This document shows positions 28,221 to 38,189 of a stretch of DNA of 64,000 nt, in pieces. Below the pieces are notes generated by a model that worked only from the letters and a program-made list of their open reading frames with translations, was not told the origin of the DNA and made no database searches. The DNA is taken from NCBI RefSeq assembly GCF_004684775.1, contig NZ_SRIC01000002.1, forward strand, positions 62,001 to 126,000. The letters are read 5' to 3'. The DNA comes from Streptomyces sp. MZ04 (GTDB taxonomy: Bacteria; Actinomycetota; Actinomycetes; Streptomycetales; Streptomycetaceae). The position numbers and the translations under genes were made by a program. How positions within the stretch are numbered: the stretch's first letter is position 1; each line of letters starts with the position of its first letter.

Positions 28221-28577
28221 TCAATCAGCCGGCTGCAACGGGCATCCGGTGCCGACGCGCACCTCGAGTTCGGCTCGCAGGGCGGCGAGTTCGGCCATGC
28301 GCGCGTCGATGACTTGGATCTTTCCCTTGAGCAACGCGGACAGTGCTTCCGCGGTATCCGGTGCGTCGCGCAGTTCCTCGCCGTGCCGGGCAATCTCCGC
28401 CAGTGAGAATCCGAGCGCCTGCGCGGTGCGGATGTAGTGCAGCCAGGGCACTGTCTCGGGCGGGAAGTCGCGATAGCCGTTGGTCAGCCGTCGGCCTGCG
28501 ACGAGGCCGAGTTTCTCGTAGAACCGGACGGTGTCCTTCGTGATGCCCGCTTGTGCGGCCAGCTCTCCGATACGCAT
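28221..28577 (-). CDS. MerR-family regulator
   Basis: 118 residues. HTH at 1-40 (MRIGELAAQAGITKDTVRFY, EKLGLV), wing with NGYRDFPPETV, then a coiled-coil dimer helix (IQVIDARMAELAALRAELEV) and a short C-terminus with one Cys (GTGCPLQPAD). The small effector end suits a metal, redox or small-ligand sensor; a single Cys is not enough to name it. It diverges from the MBL gene with a MerR-type promoter between them. Confidence 0.9.
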   Translation of the reverse strand: MRIGELAAQAGITKDTVRFYEKLGLVAGRRLTNGYRDFPPETVPWLHYIRTAQALGFSLAEIARHGEELRDAPDTAEALSALLKGKIQVIDARMAELAALRAELEVRVGTGCPLQPAD

Positions 28578-28598
28578 GCCCCTCCGTCAGATCATGGC

Positions 28599-28630
28599 TT
28601 GACCTTGGAGCGTACTCCACTGTTTAGCGT
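28599..28630 (+). promoter_or_regulatory. MerR-type promoter/operator for the MBL gene
   Basis: TTGACC at 28599-28604 is followed after an unusually long 19-20 bp spacer by TTAGCG/TAGCGT. The spacer holds the palindrome TGGAG-CGTA-CTCCA. A long spacer with a central dyad is the hallmark of MerR-controlled promoters, and it points to the MBL gene. Confidence 0.75.
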
Positions 28631-28700
28631 GAAGCATCGCCGTCCAGCGCGATACCAACGTGGCTCGCCACGACGGTGACCTGACTGTTCGTCACCGATT

Positions 28701-28740
28701 TCGAACCACATATCTGGAATTCGAACCACATATCTGGAAG
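28701..28740 (+). repeat. 20-bp tandem duplication in the MBL leader
   Basis: TCGAACCACATATCTGGAA(T/G) occurs twice head to tail, ending 6 bp before the ATG. The second copy ends in GGAAGGGG, which forms the ribosome site. Confidence 0.9.
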
Positions 28741-28746
28741 GGGAAC

Positions 28747-29622
28747 ATGATGCGCATCCATCACCTGAACTGCGGCACGATGCAGCCGGTCGGCGGCCGG
28801 CTCGTCAACGGCAGCCGACTGCCGTTCCAGACCGCCCGGATGATCTGCCACTGCCTACTGATCGAGACCGACCAAGGATTGGTGCTTGTGGACACCGGGG
28901 TAGGCCTGCGAGCCATCGCCGACCCCAGGCGATCCCTGGGCCGCGAATTCCTGTTTCTCACCCGTCCGCGTCTAGACCTCGCCGAGACGGCGGCGCACCA
29001 GGTGACCGAGCTTGGATACGCGGTCGACGACGTCAGGCACATCGTCCTGACCCACCTCGACCTCGACCACGCCGGCGGGCTGCCCGACTTCCCCAAGGCA
29101 AAGGTTCACCTCCACGCGACCGAGCACCAAGCCGCGATGAGGGCCGCCACACGGGCTGAACGTATGCGATACCGAGCCGACCAATGGGCCCACGGGCCCG
29201 ACTGGGTCACTTACAACCCCACCGGCGGAGACCACTGGTTCGGCTTCGAGTCCGTACGACAACTCCAGGGAATCCCGGCCGACATCGCGCTGATACCGCT
29301 ACCTGGGCACACCCGCGGCCATGCCGGTGTGCTGGTGCGCCGCCACGAGGCAACGGACAGCGCAACCAGCCCCCGCTGGCTGCTGCACGCCGGGGACGCC
29401 TACTTCTCCCACAGCGAGATCGATCCCCTCGCTCCACGCTCCACACCAGGACTGGCCCTCTTCCAGACCCTGGTCCAAGTCGATGGCCCTGCCCGCCACC
29501 GCAACCAGGCCCGGCTGCGCGAACTGGCCAAAGAGCATGGCGATCAGGTGGAAATTTTCTCCGCCCATGATCCGGTCGAATTTGACCGCTACCAGCAAAA
29601 CGAGCCGCGGACCATTGCGTAA
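28747..29622 (+). CDS. MBL-fold metallo-hydrolase (lactonase-like)
   Basis: 291 residues. Metal motif LTHLDLDHAGG (H-x-H-like H-L-D-L-D-H) at about residue 102, downstream His in PLPGHTRGHAGVL, Asp in LLHAGDAYF and a last His in FSAHDPVEF. The spacing and the segment RLPFQTARMICHCLLIETDQ resemble N-acyl-homoserine-lactonase-like hydrolases. The substrate could be a lactone or another ester. Start chosen at the first of two adjacent ATGs after AAGGGGAAC. Probably controlled by the divergent MerR protein. Confidence 0.85.
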   Translation: MMRIHHLNCGTMQPVGGRLVNGSRLPFQTARMICHCLLIETDQGLVLVDTGVGLRAIADPRRSLGREFLFLTRPRLDLAETAAHQVTELGYAVDDVRHIVLTHLDLDHAGGLPDFPKAKVHLHATEHQAAMRAATRAERMRYRADQWAHGPDWVTYNPTGGDHWFGFESVRQLQGIPADIALIPLPGHTRGHAGVLVRRHEATDSATSPRWLLHAGDAYFSHSEIDPLAPRSTPGLALFQTLVQVDGPARHRNQARLRELAKEHGDQVEIFSAHDPVEFDRYQQNEPRTIA

Positions 29623-29901
29623 GAACGCCACGATCGAGCCAGTAGCTCAGTGAGAATCTGCGAATCCGCAGCACGTTGCCACTGTGTTCGTCATGGCGAG
29701 TCATCACCGGCTTCAAAGACTTGGCCGCCTGGCCCCCCGACTCCGGCCGCGTCAGCGGGAACCTGCACCCACCACAGTGCTACCACCGAGGCCTCCTGCG
29801 GGCCTGCTTCTCCGCCATGGCGAGCCTTACGAGGCTGTGAGCGAAGTTCCCGGCTCACGCGGGGTCGTCGTCGACGTGGGCAGGGCCTGGAGTCTCAGGT
29901 G
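29623..29901. other. no recognisable gene
   Basis: About 280 bp after the MBL gene with interrupted frames only. It may hold the lost 5' part of the next gene. Confidence 0.4.
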
Positions 29902-30225
29902 ATGTCGCCACCCAGATGGCAGCTTCATGCAACGGGAACACGCGCGGTCCTGGACCAGGAACTGGCCCGTTTTGGCGAACATGCCGTCGATGCTTCCATG
30001 ACGCTGATTGCGCCGGACGAATCAGCCGAGTCCATGATGGTCGCGGCGCTGTCCGAACGGGACTGGGACGTCGTCGTCATCGGGGGTGGGATACGCAAGC
30101 CTGAACCTGTGCTGACGTTCTTCGAGCAGGTCGTGAACTTGGTCCGGCAGCATGCACCGGGGGCCGCGATCGCGTTCAACACCAGCATCGACGACAGCGT
30201 CGAGGCAGCCATGCGGTGGCTATGA
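29902..30225 (+). CDS. small hypothetical protein, possibly 5'-truncated
   Basis: 107 residues: MSPPRWQLHATGTRAVLDQE, AVDASMTLIAPDESAESMMV, DWDVVVIGGGIRKPEPVLTF, APGAAIAFNTSIDDSVEAAM. This looks like a compact alpha/beta (Rossmann-like) protein common in Streptomyces, and the beginning may be missing. No function known to me. Confidence 0.5.
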   Translation: MSPPRWQLHATGTRAVLDQELARFGEHAVDASMTLIAPDESAESMMVAALSERDWDVVVIGGGIRKPEPVLTFFEQVVNLVRQHAPGAAIAFNTSIDDSVEAAMRWL

Positions 30226-30303
30226 GACCCAGCCCGGCAAAGATCAACTGGGATGGGTAGAAGTCGGGCGTGACGTGGAGGCGGCCGCACGGGTTCCTCG
30301 TGT

Positions 30304-31316
30304 GTGACGACGAAGGAATGGGCCCGTGCGGCCTTGTCCCATCCAGCCTTCACGGGTATTTCTCATGCGCATCTCGGAGGTTTGATCGAGGAGTCGGCCG
30401 CTCCATGGACTGCCTGCTGTCAGTCCGCGCTGCAGGAGCGGCGAGGCGGAAAGCGCAGGCAGCAGCCGGGCGCCGGGCCGAAGCACGACCTGGTGTTCAC
30501 CGACCGGGTGCTGGTCACCCTGGTCCACCTGCGTCACCAGCTCCCGCACGCCGCTCTTGCGGAGCTGTACGGCCTGGAGCGGTCCACCATCACCCGGGCG
30601 ATCGGGGAGATCCGTCCGCTGCTGGCCGAGCGGGGCTTCGCCGCCCCCGACCGGCCCGGGGTGCGGCTGCGCACGCCGGCAGACGTGTTCTCCTACGCCG
30701 CCGCCGAGAACGTCACCTTGCGGATCGACGGCACCGAGACCCAGGTCCGCCGCCCCAAGGCCCACCGGCCTGGCCGCTGCGCGTTCGTCTCCGGCAAGAA
30801 GAAGCAGAACACCATGAAGACCACCACCATCAGCGACTCCCAGGGCTGCACCCTGTGGTCCGGGGCCGACCGGCCCGGCCGCATGCATGACCAGACTGCG
30901 ATGCGCACCGAGGGCATCGCCGAGCAGCTCCGCCTTCACTCGCAGGTGAAGGTGAAGGTGAAGGTGAAGGTGAAGGTGAAGGCGGAGGTCGACGAGGGCT
31001 ACCGAGGGCTGGCCAACGAGTTCCCCGACCAGGCCAGCGCCCCGCCGAAGAAACCGAAGGAGGATGCCCCACTCGGCGAGCAGTACGCCTGGCGCGAGAT
31101 GTGACGCCGCCAGTCATCAGCGCGGATCTGCGTCGAACACGCCAACGCCGAGCACAAGCAATGGCGCCCCCTGCAACGCTTCCTGGACGGCGCGAGCACT
31201 ACCCAGCGACCCCACCGTGCCATCGCCGGCGCCTGGTCTCCGACCGCGCCGCCCAGCGCGCCACCCGACGCACGCCGAGCACCGAACTCGTGCCCGTCAG
31301 CATGACGGCCTGCTGA
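30304..31316 (+). mobile_element. IS5-family transposase with frameshifts and VK expansion
   Basis: From GTG 30304: VTTKEWARAALSHPAFTGIS, then an HTH_Tnp_4-like part (LPHAALAELYGLERSTITRA) and a DDE_Tnp_4 core (LRIDGTETQVRRPKAHRPGR, HDQTAMRTEGIAEQLRLHSQ, AEVDEGYRGLANEFPDQ). The frame ends at 31104 (EQYAWREM); the expected continuation CVEHANAEHKQWRPLQRFLD and LVSDRAAQRATRR is in the other frames. The GGTGAA repeat at 30945 adds several Val-Lys pairs. Not functional as written. Confidence 0.8.
30945..30980 (+). repeat. GGTGAA x6 inside the IS5 transposase
   Basis: Six perfect hexamers expand QVKAEVDEGY to QVKVKVKVKVKVKAEVDEGY just before the catalytic-region Asp. Frame is preserved. Confidence 0.97.
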
Positions 31317-31384
31317 ACCGCCCACCAGCCGAACGCTCAGGCCAGCACGCCCCGAACGCATTCGCTCACAACCTCGTCAGGTCC

Positions 31385-31495
31385 TGCCCGGCCTCACGGA
31401 CGTATGACGACCGGAAAGGCCGCGAGGACAAGAACCACAAGCAGGCTGTCCTCTCGCTCGCGTGTCGGCGGGCCGGCGCAAGACGGATAGCAGCC
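31385..31495 (+). mobile_element. IS110-like transposase C-terminal scrap
   Basis: About 35 residues (YDDRKGREDKNHKQAVLSLA, CRRAGA) resemble the end of IS110-type transposases (YYDRKRAEGKxHxQAxLALARRR). Very short. Confidence 0.35.
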
Positions 31496-31536
31496 AGGAC
31501 GACACTGGAAGCACTTAGCGGCCATGGGGGATTCAA

Positions 31537-31922
31537 GTGAACAGGCGGGCTGTCACGTCGTATCCGAGAGCCGTGGGGCACGCGGCATTGCTTGGCCTAA
31601 TCCCTGCGCTCGTGTTCGGCGCAGTGGCCTGCTCCAGCGAAGACAGCTCCGACGGCCGCGCCCCGGCCTCCTCCACTCCGCTCGCGTCAGACTCACCTTC
31701 GACCGAGGCCCCAAAGAGAGAGGAGGCCAACGCCGACGGGATCCTCATCCGAAGGAGGTGCCGAACCTTGGTGACGACGCCCTCAGTTTCACGACCGAAC
31801 GCTTCGCTCACGTCATCATGCGGATCGGTGCCGTGGAGGTCATCGTCAGCACCCCCGAGAAGGAACCAGCCCGCGTGCCGAGGCTTGGGCCCGTGTCCTG
31901 GACCAGCGAATTCGCTCGGTGA
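31537..31922 (+). pseudogene. lipoprotein gene with frameshift
   Basis: From GTG 31537, a signal peptide with lipobox (PALVFGAVAC) and a Ser/Thr-rich linker to PKREEANADGIL. At about 31740 the sense continues in another frame: EVPNLGDDALSFTTERFAHV, MRIGAVEVIVSTPEKE. One indel separates the halves. Family unknown. Confidence 0.6.
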
Positions 31923-31939
31923 TGGCGGGCCGGTCTCCC

Positions 31940-32090
31940 ACCGCCACACTTGGCTCTTGAGCCACAGTCGCGGAGGATCTTGTAGTTCTTCATGTGGCCG
32001 ATGAAATGTTCCACGCGGGCGCGGACCTTACCGATAGCCCGTCGCGTCAGTGTCGCCAGGGCCTGTCCGGCGGATCATGCCGGGCGGCCC
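31940..32090 (-). mobile_element. IS5-like transposase C-terminal relic with end sequence
   Basis: Minus strand reads ARVEHFIGHMKNYKILRDCG, the typical C-terminal block of an IS5-type transposase. GGCCTGTCCGGCGGATCATG just beyond it looks like the inverted-repeat end of such an element. Confidence 0.6.
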
Positions 32091-32202
32091 ACCGGCGCTG
32101 AATCGGTGTATCGACCCGCCGGACAAGGGGCTGGGTGAAGCAGGTTGGGTCCGTCGTTAAATACCTCGACATCGGTCGTGGTGATCGGGGACGCTTCGCG
32201 CG

Positions 32203-32709
32203 ATGACCAGAATCGATGACACGCCACCTGCGTGGGACGAGCGCACCCAGCTCACCACGTTTCTCGACTACGCACGTAACACCGCCCGCGCCAAGTGTGA
32301 TGGCGTCTCTGCGGAGAACGCATGCAAGGCGCTCCTGCCGGGCTCACCGCTGATGACCATGAGCGGAGTGATCAACCACCTGCGCTGGGTCGAGTACTAC
32401 TGGTTCCAGGTGGTCTTCCTCGGCGAGGAAGACCGGGGCCCCTGGACCGAGGAGGACCCCGACCGCGAGATGCGTATCGCCGTCGACTTCCCGCTCACGC
32501 AGTTGCTCGACGCATACGTGGAACAGAGCGCCCGCTACCGCGAACTGGTCGCCGGGAACGGCCTGGACAAGCAGGCCCAGCGAACCATCCGCAATGGCCT
32601 CCACGTCGACCTGCGCTGGATCCTCCTCCACCTCACCGAGGAGACGGCCCGGCACAACGGCCACCTGGACATCCTGCGCGAGATGCTCGACGGCACGACC
32701 GGCGACTAG
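32203..32709 (+). CDS. DinB/DUF664-family protein
   Basis: 168 residues, four-helix DinB-like fold: RTQLTTFLDYARNTARAKCD, MSGVINHLRWVEYYWFQVVF and LTEETARHNGHLDILREML. His in INHLRW and in HLTEETARHNGHLD are the usual metal-site positions. Members include mycothiol-dependent enzymes and orphan resistance-like proteins. No operon partner; relics flank it. Confidence 0.88.
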   Translation: MTRIDDTPPAWDERTQLTTFLDYARNTARAKCDGVSAENACKALLPGSPLMTMSGVINHLRWVEYYWFQVVFLGEEDRGPWTEEDPDREMRIAVDFPLTQLLDAYVEQSARYRELVAGNGLDKQAQRTIRNGLHVDLRWILLHLTEETARHNGHLDILREMLDGTTGD

Positions 32710-32721
32710 ATCCGGGGGAGA

Positions 32722-33040
32722 TCACGGGCGGAGCCAGAGTCGGATCGAGGCGACGGTGATGGTGACGGTGCCGTGGAAGATGTGGCCGCGCTTGTCGAAC
32801 CTTGTGGCCATGGCTCGGGAGTTCTTCAACGCGTTGATCGTCCGCTCGAATTGTTCCTTCGCCTGTAGATCGTCTTGCCGAAGCCTGCGGGCCGGCCGCC
32901 CTTGCTGCCCTTCGTTGGCGGTCTTGCCCACGTTATGGCGGGGCTCTGAGTGGGGATCGAACGGTCACGGCCCAGATGTCTCGCAATCGCCGAGATCGAC
33001 CAACCCTGGCGACGTAGTGCATGAGCATCCACGTCGCTCC
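32722..33040 (-). mobile_element. fused remnants of two insertion sequences
   Basis: On the minus strand, sequence like the N-terminus of an IS21 IstA (LLRSDVDAHALRRQGWSISA, IARHLGRDRS) is followed by the C-terminus of an IS5-type transposase (KGGRPAGFGKTIYRRRN, then RTINALKNSRAMATRFDKRG, HIFHGTVTITVASIRLWLR). Different frames; neither is functional. Confidence 0.65.
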
Positions 33041-33097
33041 GCAACAAGATCACCCCAAGCCGACACACCGAACAACGTCACACGATGGGTGGGGAGA

Positions 33098-33333
<236 letters not shown>

Positions 33334-33381
33334 GGGGGATCCCTTTATGAATGTGCTGTGGAGCAGGCGAGTTGGTGCAGG

Positions 33382-34143
33382 TCAAAGGACTGATACGGGC
33401 ATGCCAGAGAGCGTCAACTGCGTGCTGATTGTCGCTGCCGTATCCATCACGGAGTCGACTAGGCGGTTTCGGACTGTGGGGCTGCCTACCTGGCTGTGAG
33501 CCGCGAGGAGGCTGACTGCGCCGGCCACGGTCGAGCCCCGCCAGAGCGGTGCTGCGATGGCGTCCCTGTCGAGCAGGGGCGATGGGCCGACGGCGTATCC
33601 GTCCTGCCGAATACGGGCGAGCTGCGGCCGTGCCGCGGTGACGTCACCGAGGCATGCCAGGATGGCCCACCCAGGAGGGTCAGCCTCGAGTGGAGCACGC
33701 CACAAGGCCTGGAGCGACGCTTGTGGGTTGGTGTGAAGGTGCTGCGCATGTGCGCCGAGAGCCTGCTCTGCGTGGATGCGCATCGGCTTGCCGATCAAGA
33801 GCGGTACGTACGCCAGGGCGATTTGACCGGTGCGTGACTGTAGTGTGATCAGCTCTGCTCGAACTGCAGCCGACCCCGCGCTAGTTGGCGGACCAGACGA
33901 GTCTGAGAAGGAGCCGGAGAAGAGAAGCGGTGCCTCTACAAGGGCGTAGTGGCCGCGCGGCCCTCGTCGCTCCAAGGCTCCCTCACAGATCAGCGCTTGG
34001 ACGTAGCGATACGCGGTGGGGGCGGGCAAACCTGCCCTGGCGGCGATGGAGGACAGCGGATGGGCGCCGTCGCCGAGCTGCTGCAACGCACGCAGCACCG
34101 CCAGAGTGCGCCCCACGGAAACACCATTACGTTCCGATGGCAT
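33382..34143 (-). CDS. IclR-family transcriptional regulator
   Basis: 253 residues. The winged helix is at about 8-70 (VGRTLAVLRALQQLGDGAHP, LSSIAARAGLPAPTAYRYVQ) and an IclR-type effector domain follows (RTGQIALAYVPLLIGKPMRI, DGYAVGPSPLLDRDAIAAPL). Proteins of this family usually control a neighbouring catabolic operon in response to its substrate. The FAH and MBL genes, each preceded by the same 19-bp motif, are the likely targets. The ATG at 34143 is my choice; the frame extends upstream through an insertion-sequence end. Confidence 0.8.
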   Translation of the reverse strand: MPSERNGVSVGRTLAVLRALQQLGDGAHPLSSIAARAGLPAPTAYRYVQALICEGALERRGPRGHYALVEAPLLFSGSFSDSSGPPTSAGSAAVRAELITLQSRTGQIALAYVPLLIGKPMRIHAEQALGAHAQHLHTNPQASLQALWRAPLEADPPGWAILACLGDVTAARPQLARIRQDGYAVGPSPLLDRDAIAAPLWRGSTVAGAVSLLAAHSQVGSPTVRNRLVDSVMDTAATISTQLTLSGMPVSVL

Positions 34144-34239
34144 GACAGCAGCAGTTTGCAGCAAAGCGAACTCCCCCTCGCAGTTGAGGACCGACGCGTC
34201 TCCCACGACACGGTCAGATCCGAGTGGGGCTTTGACCCC

Positions 34240-34323
34240 GGAGTCATCCCCACGGGGACTCCGTTCTCCTAGACCATCAAGATCCAAGTCTCTCCGGTAT
34301 CCAAGATCCGAGGTCAGGGCCCC
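34240..34323 (-). mobile_element. solo IS3-type left end
   Basis: About 84 bp whose reverse complement matches 39516-39598, the start of the IS3-family element, with few mismatches (GGATCTTGGATACCGGAGAG is shared exactly). Only the end is present; no transposase part follows on this side. Confidence 0.85.
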
Positions 34324-34443
34324 TGATTGCGCTCCTCTCGGACCCGTGCAGCGGCGAGCTGCGCGCTGCTTTGCCACCACGAGAGGTGCGTCGGTGCAAG
34401 GAGGAGCATGCAGCCAATATCGGACCGGAATCAACGGGTTGGT

Positions 34444-34462
34444 AAATAGGTACAGTTTCCTG
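34444..34462 (+). promoter_or_regulatory. 19-bp motif upstream of the FAH gene (copy 1)
   Basis: AAATAGGTACAGTTTCCTG is identical to 35615-35633 upstream of the MBL gene. It lies 134 bp before the FAH start. A shared regulator site or promoter is likely; the divergent-side IclR protein is the obvious candidate. Confidence 0.6.
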
Positions 34463-34596
34463 ATGGGTATTCACCGCAACCTGCACAGGCCGATCCGGGC
34501 GGCTGGCCGGGGTCCGCCCTTTAGCGGCAGGCGCAGTGGCAGTCAGCAAGGGAGTTATGGTGCGGCTCGCAATCGCAATGAGAGCCGGGAGCTGAT

Positions 34597-35637
34597 ATGC
34601 GCTGGGTTACCTATGAGGAGCCGTTGCACACGGGACGCCGAGACCGGCGGGTGGGGGTCGTGCACGGCCAGGAGATCTACACCCTCCCGCCGGGGGATTC
34701 ACTCGCCGACCTCCTGGCGGCCGGCACTGGCGTATTGGAGCGGGCGGGCCAGCAGGCGTTGGCCAAGCCTGACCAGGTGGTGGAACTCGATCGGGTCCGC
34801 CTCTGCGCGCCCATTCCCAGGCCTCCTGCTCTCTTCGACGCACTGTGCTACCTGGACCACCTGCGCGCCTGCCGGGTGGCGCAGGGGCAGCCCGAAGATC
34901 TTCCAGAGGTGTGGCAGCAGATACCCGCGGTCTACCAGGGCAATCACCGCACGGTCGTGGGCCCTTACGACGACATGCCGATTTTCCCGGGGAGCCGAAT
35001 GTTCGACTTCGAGCTGGAGGTGGGGATCGTCATCGGTCGGCCGGGGCGTGACATCGACCCGGAGCGCGCCCTGTCGCACATCGCCGGATACACGCTGCTA
35101 TGCGACTGGAGTGCGCGGGATGTCCAGCTGCGGGAGATGCAGCTGGGTATCGGCGTACTGAAGGGCAAAGACGGCGGGACGAGCCTGGGTCCGTGGCTGG
35201 TGACGGCGGACGAGTTCGACGCCACCGTCCCCATCAGCGCATACGTCGGGGACGAACTGATCGGCGCGGGCAGTGTCGGGGACAGGAAGAGCGGCGACTG
35301 GCGCTTTGAGGACGTCATCTCGCACATCTCCCGCGGCAGCACCCTTGAAGCCGGGGACGTCATCGGGTCCGGAACCCTCCCCGGTGGATGCCTTCTGGAG
35401 CACATGGCGGCAGCGGGATTCCGCGGGTGGCTCAAGCCTGGTGATGTCGTCCGGTTGTCGAGCCCTCAACTCGGCGAGATTCGCCAGACCATCCGCGCCT
35501 CCAGTGATGGCGCTTTCCCGGGGAGCTCGGCCGAGCTCCCCGGGAACGTCCGACCGGGGATCCTGACAAGCGCCCCATCCTCACCATCCGGCAGCGGGCA
35601 ATCAATAGCAAAGGAAATAGGTACAGTTTCCTGCTGA
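34597..35637 (+). CDS. fumarylacetoacetate hydrolase-family protein
   Basis: 346 residues. FAH fold signature: MFDFELEVGIVIGRPGRDI, HIAGYTLLCDWSARDVQ, KGKDGGTSLGPWLVTADEFD and GSGTLPGGCLLEH. Metal-binding acidic residues sit in FDFELEVG. The family cleaves C-C bonds of acylpyruvates or hydrates/isomerises catechol breakdown products. Conserved sequence ends at IRQTIRAS; the last 35-40 residues are encoded by a 32-bp palindrome and downstream DNA, including the second 19-bp motif, so the original stop seems lost. Confidence 0.85.
   Translation: MRWVTYEEPLHTGRRDRRVGVVHGQEIYTLPPGDSLADLLAAGTGVLERAGQQALAKPDQVVELDRVRLCAPIPRPPALFDALCYLDHLRACRVAQGQPEDLPEVWQQIPAVYQGNHRTVVGPYDDMPIFPGSRMFDFELEVGIVIGRPGRDIDPERALSHIAGYTLLCDWSARDVQLREMQLGIGVLKGKDGGTSLGPWLVTADEFDATVPISAYVGDELIGAGSVGDRKSGDWRFEDVISHISRGSTLEAGDVIGSGTLPGGCLLEHMAAAGFRGWLKPGDVVRLSSPQLGEIRQTIRASSDGAFPGSSAELPGNVRPGILTSAPSSPSGSGQSIAKEIGTVSC
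35515..35546. repeat. perfect 32-bp palindrome at the end of the FAH gene
   Basis: TTCCCGGGGAGCTCGG followed directly by its exact reverse complement, with no loop. It falls within the extended reading frame (AFPGSSAELPGN). It could act as a terminator-like cruciform or mark a recombination joint. Confidence 0.97.
35615..35633 (+). promoter_or_regulatory. 19-bp motif upstream of the MBL gene (copy 2)
   Basis: Identical to 34444-34462. Here it is preceded by GG, giving GGAAA...TTTCC, a dyad reminiscent of IclR-type operators (TGGAAATnATTTCCA) but with a wider spacer. It lies 190 bp before the MBL start. Confidence 0.55.
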
Positions 35638-35822
35638 ATATCTCCGCTAGTCTCAACCCTGCCCACCCGTGGCCCTCAGTACCCCAAGTCGTCCTCTGTA
35701 ACGGGGATTTGATGTCCCGGCACGTGCCGCGTAGGGTGCCTTCTCATCCGAGGACTGACCCAGCCCTGCATTTGTGTTCTTCAACACTCGCCAAAAGCCC
35801 AGTTGTTATAGAGAATGCGCCC

Positions 35823-36812
35823 ATGCTGCATCCAAAGAAGTCTCTGACCTTTCCTGAGCATCTTCAGTACATCGCGGAGGGCGTGTACCTGTGGGACACC
35901 CATGCCGAGAAGGGGAGGTGGGGAGAGGCGAACTGCGTCCTCCTGGTATCCGGGGGAGAAGCCGCCCTGGTCGATACGCCCTACGACGAGGCAATGACCC
36001 GAGCCTTACAAGCGGCCGCGGCGAAGGTCCTGCCCACGGACACCACCATCGACACCGTGATCAACACCCACGCCAACGGTGACCACTGCTTCGGCAACGC
36101 CTACTTTCCTGGGGCGCGCATCATCAGCAGCGCCACAAATGCCGAGCACCTGTGTCACGAACCAGGCCCGGCCGACATGCACCGCCTGGTGAACGGCAGC
36201 GACCCTGACACCCCCATGGGGTGGTACGCGCGCCAGAAGTTCGGCCACTACGACTACGAGAACGTGAGCCTCGTGGGACCAACTGACACGTTCCGGGACA
36301 ACCGTGCGGTCAGAGTCGGTGGGATGGATGTGCAGCTCTTCGAGGTCGGCCCGGCGCACACGGCTGGGGACGTCATCGCGTGGATCAAGTCGCGCGACGT
36401 TGTTGTTGCCGGCGACATCCTCTTCAACGGGGATCACCCAGCGCACTGGAATGGGCCCCTGCGCAACGTCGTGGCCGCGGTCGACGCGATCCTCGAGTTA
36501 CGCCCGCGAGTCATCGTCCCTGGGCACGGGCGGCCGATGACGGCCGCCGAGGCGCACGCCCACCGCGAGTATCTGACAGAGCTGGAGCGCTTGATCCATC
36601 AGCACCATCTGGCGGGCACAGGGGCCTATGACGCGGCGAGCTCCATCATCGACAGCGGCTTCTACTCGCATCTGGGCGCCGTCGAGCGCATAGCAATCGT
36701 GACCGCGGCAGAGTATGCGCACCTCGACGGCAAGGAGCCACTAGGAGCGGTTGCTCTCGCAGAGCATGCTGCCCGCTTTGCATGGGAGCGCAGGGACCTC
36801 GTTCCGGCCTGA
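35823..36812 (+). CDS. MBL-fold metallo-hydrolase
   Basis: 329 residues. Metal motif NTHANGDHCFGN (H-x-N-x-D-H, the first-site variant seen in several MBL groups), His in VGPAHTAGDVIAW, Asp in VVVAGDILFNG, His in RVIVPGHGRP. The C-terminal 80 residues are helical. With the FAH gene and IclR regulator it forms a plausible ring-cleavage or lactone-degradation unit. The ATG at 35823 precedes the conserved part; the frame is open upstream to 35709. Confidence 0.85.
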   Translation: MLHPKKSLTFPEHLQYIAEGVYLWDTHAEKGRWGEANCVLLVSGGEAALVDTPYDEAMTRALQAAAAKVLPTDTTIDTVINTHANGDHCFGNAYFPGARIISSATNAEHLCHEPGPADMHRLVNGSDPDTPMGWYARQKFGHYDYENVSLVGPTDTFRDNRAVRVGGMDVQLFEVGPAHTAGDVIAWIKSRDVVVAGDILFNGDHPAHWNGPLRNVVAAVDAILELRPRVIVPGHGRPMTAAEAHAHREYLTELERLIHQHHLAGTGAYDAASSIIDSGFYSHLGAVERIAIVTAAEYAHLDGKEPLGAVALAEHAARFAWERRDLVPA

Positions 36813-36922
36813 TAGCTGGCCAGGAGGTCGCGACTGCGGGCAGGGAGAGTGCGGAAGCGCGGTAGTTGGGCGGTCGGCAAGACACAGTGCTGTGGCCAAA
36901 ACTTCAGAGGAGGGGGATTCCT

Positions 36923-38009
<1,087 letters not shown>

Positions 38010-38189
38010 GTGCATTCCCTTTTCGACTGATTCCCCCCAAAGGCCTGTTGTGGTAACCGACCGTAGGTCCCTGAGTGCGGGCCGTGATTCTCCTCTGCCT
38101 AAAATGCTGACGCGACAGCCAGCAGAGCGCGCGGCGAGCGCGCACGCCGGGCTTCCGAAGACCACGGGAGCAAGGGAGAGGGGAACGGC

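Noticed and set aside
28599-28630. Considered a SoxR or heavy-metal operator by name
   Set aside because: The spacing supports a MerR-type site, but the regulator has a single Cys in its effector end, so neither SoxR nor a metal sensor can be named.
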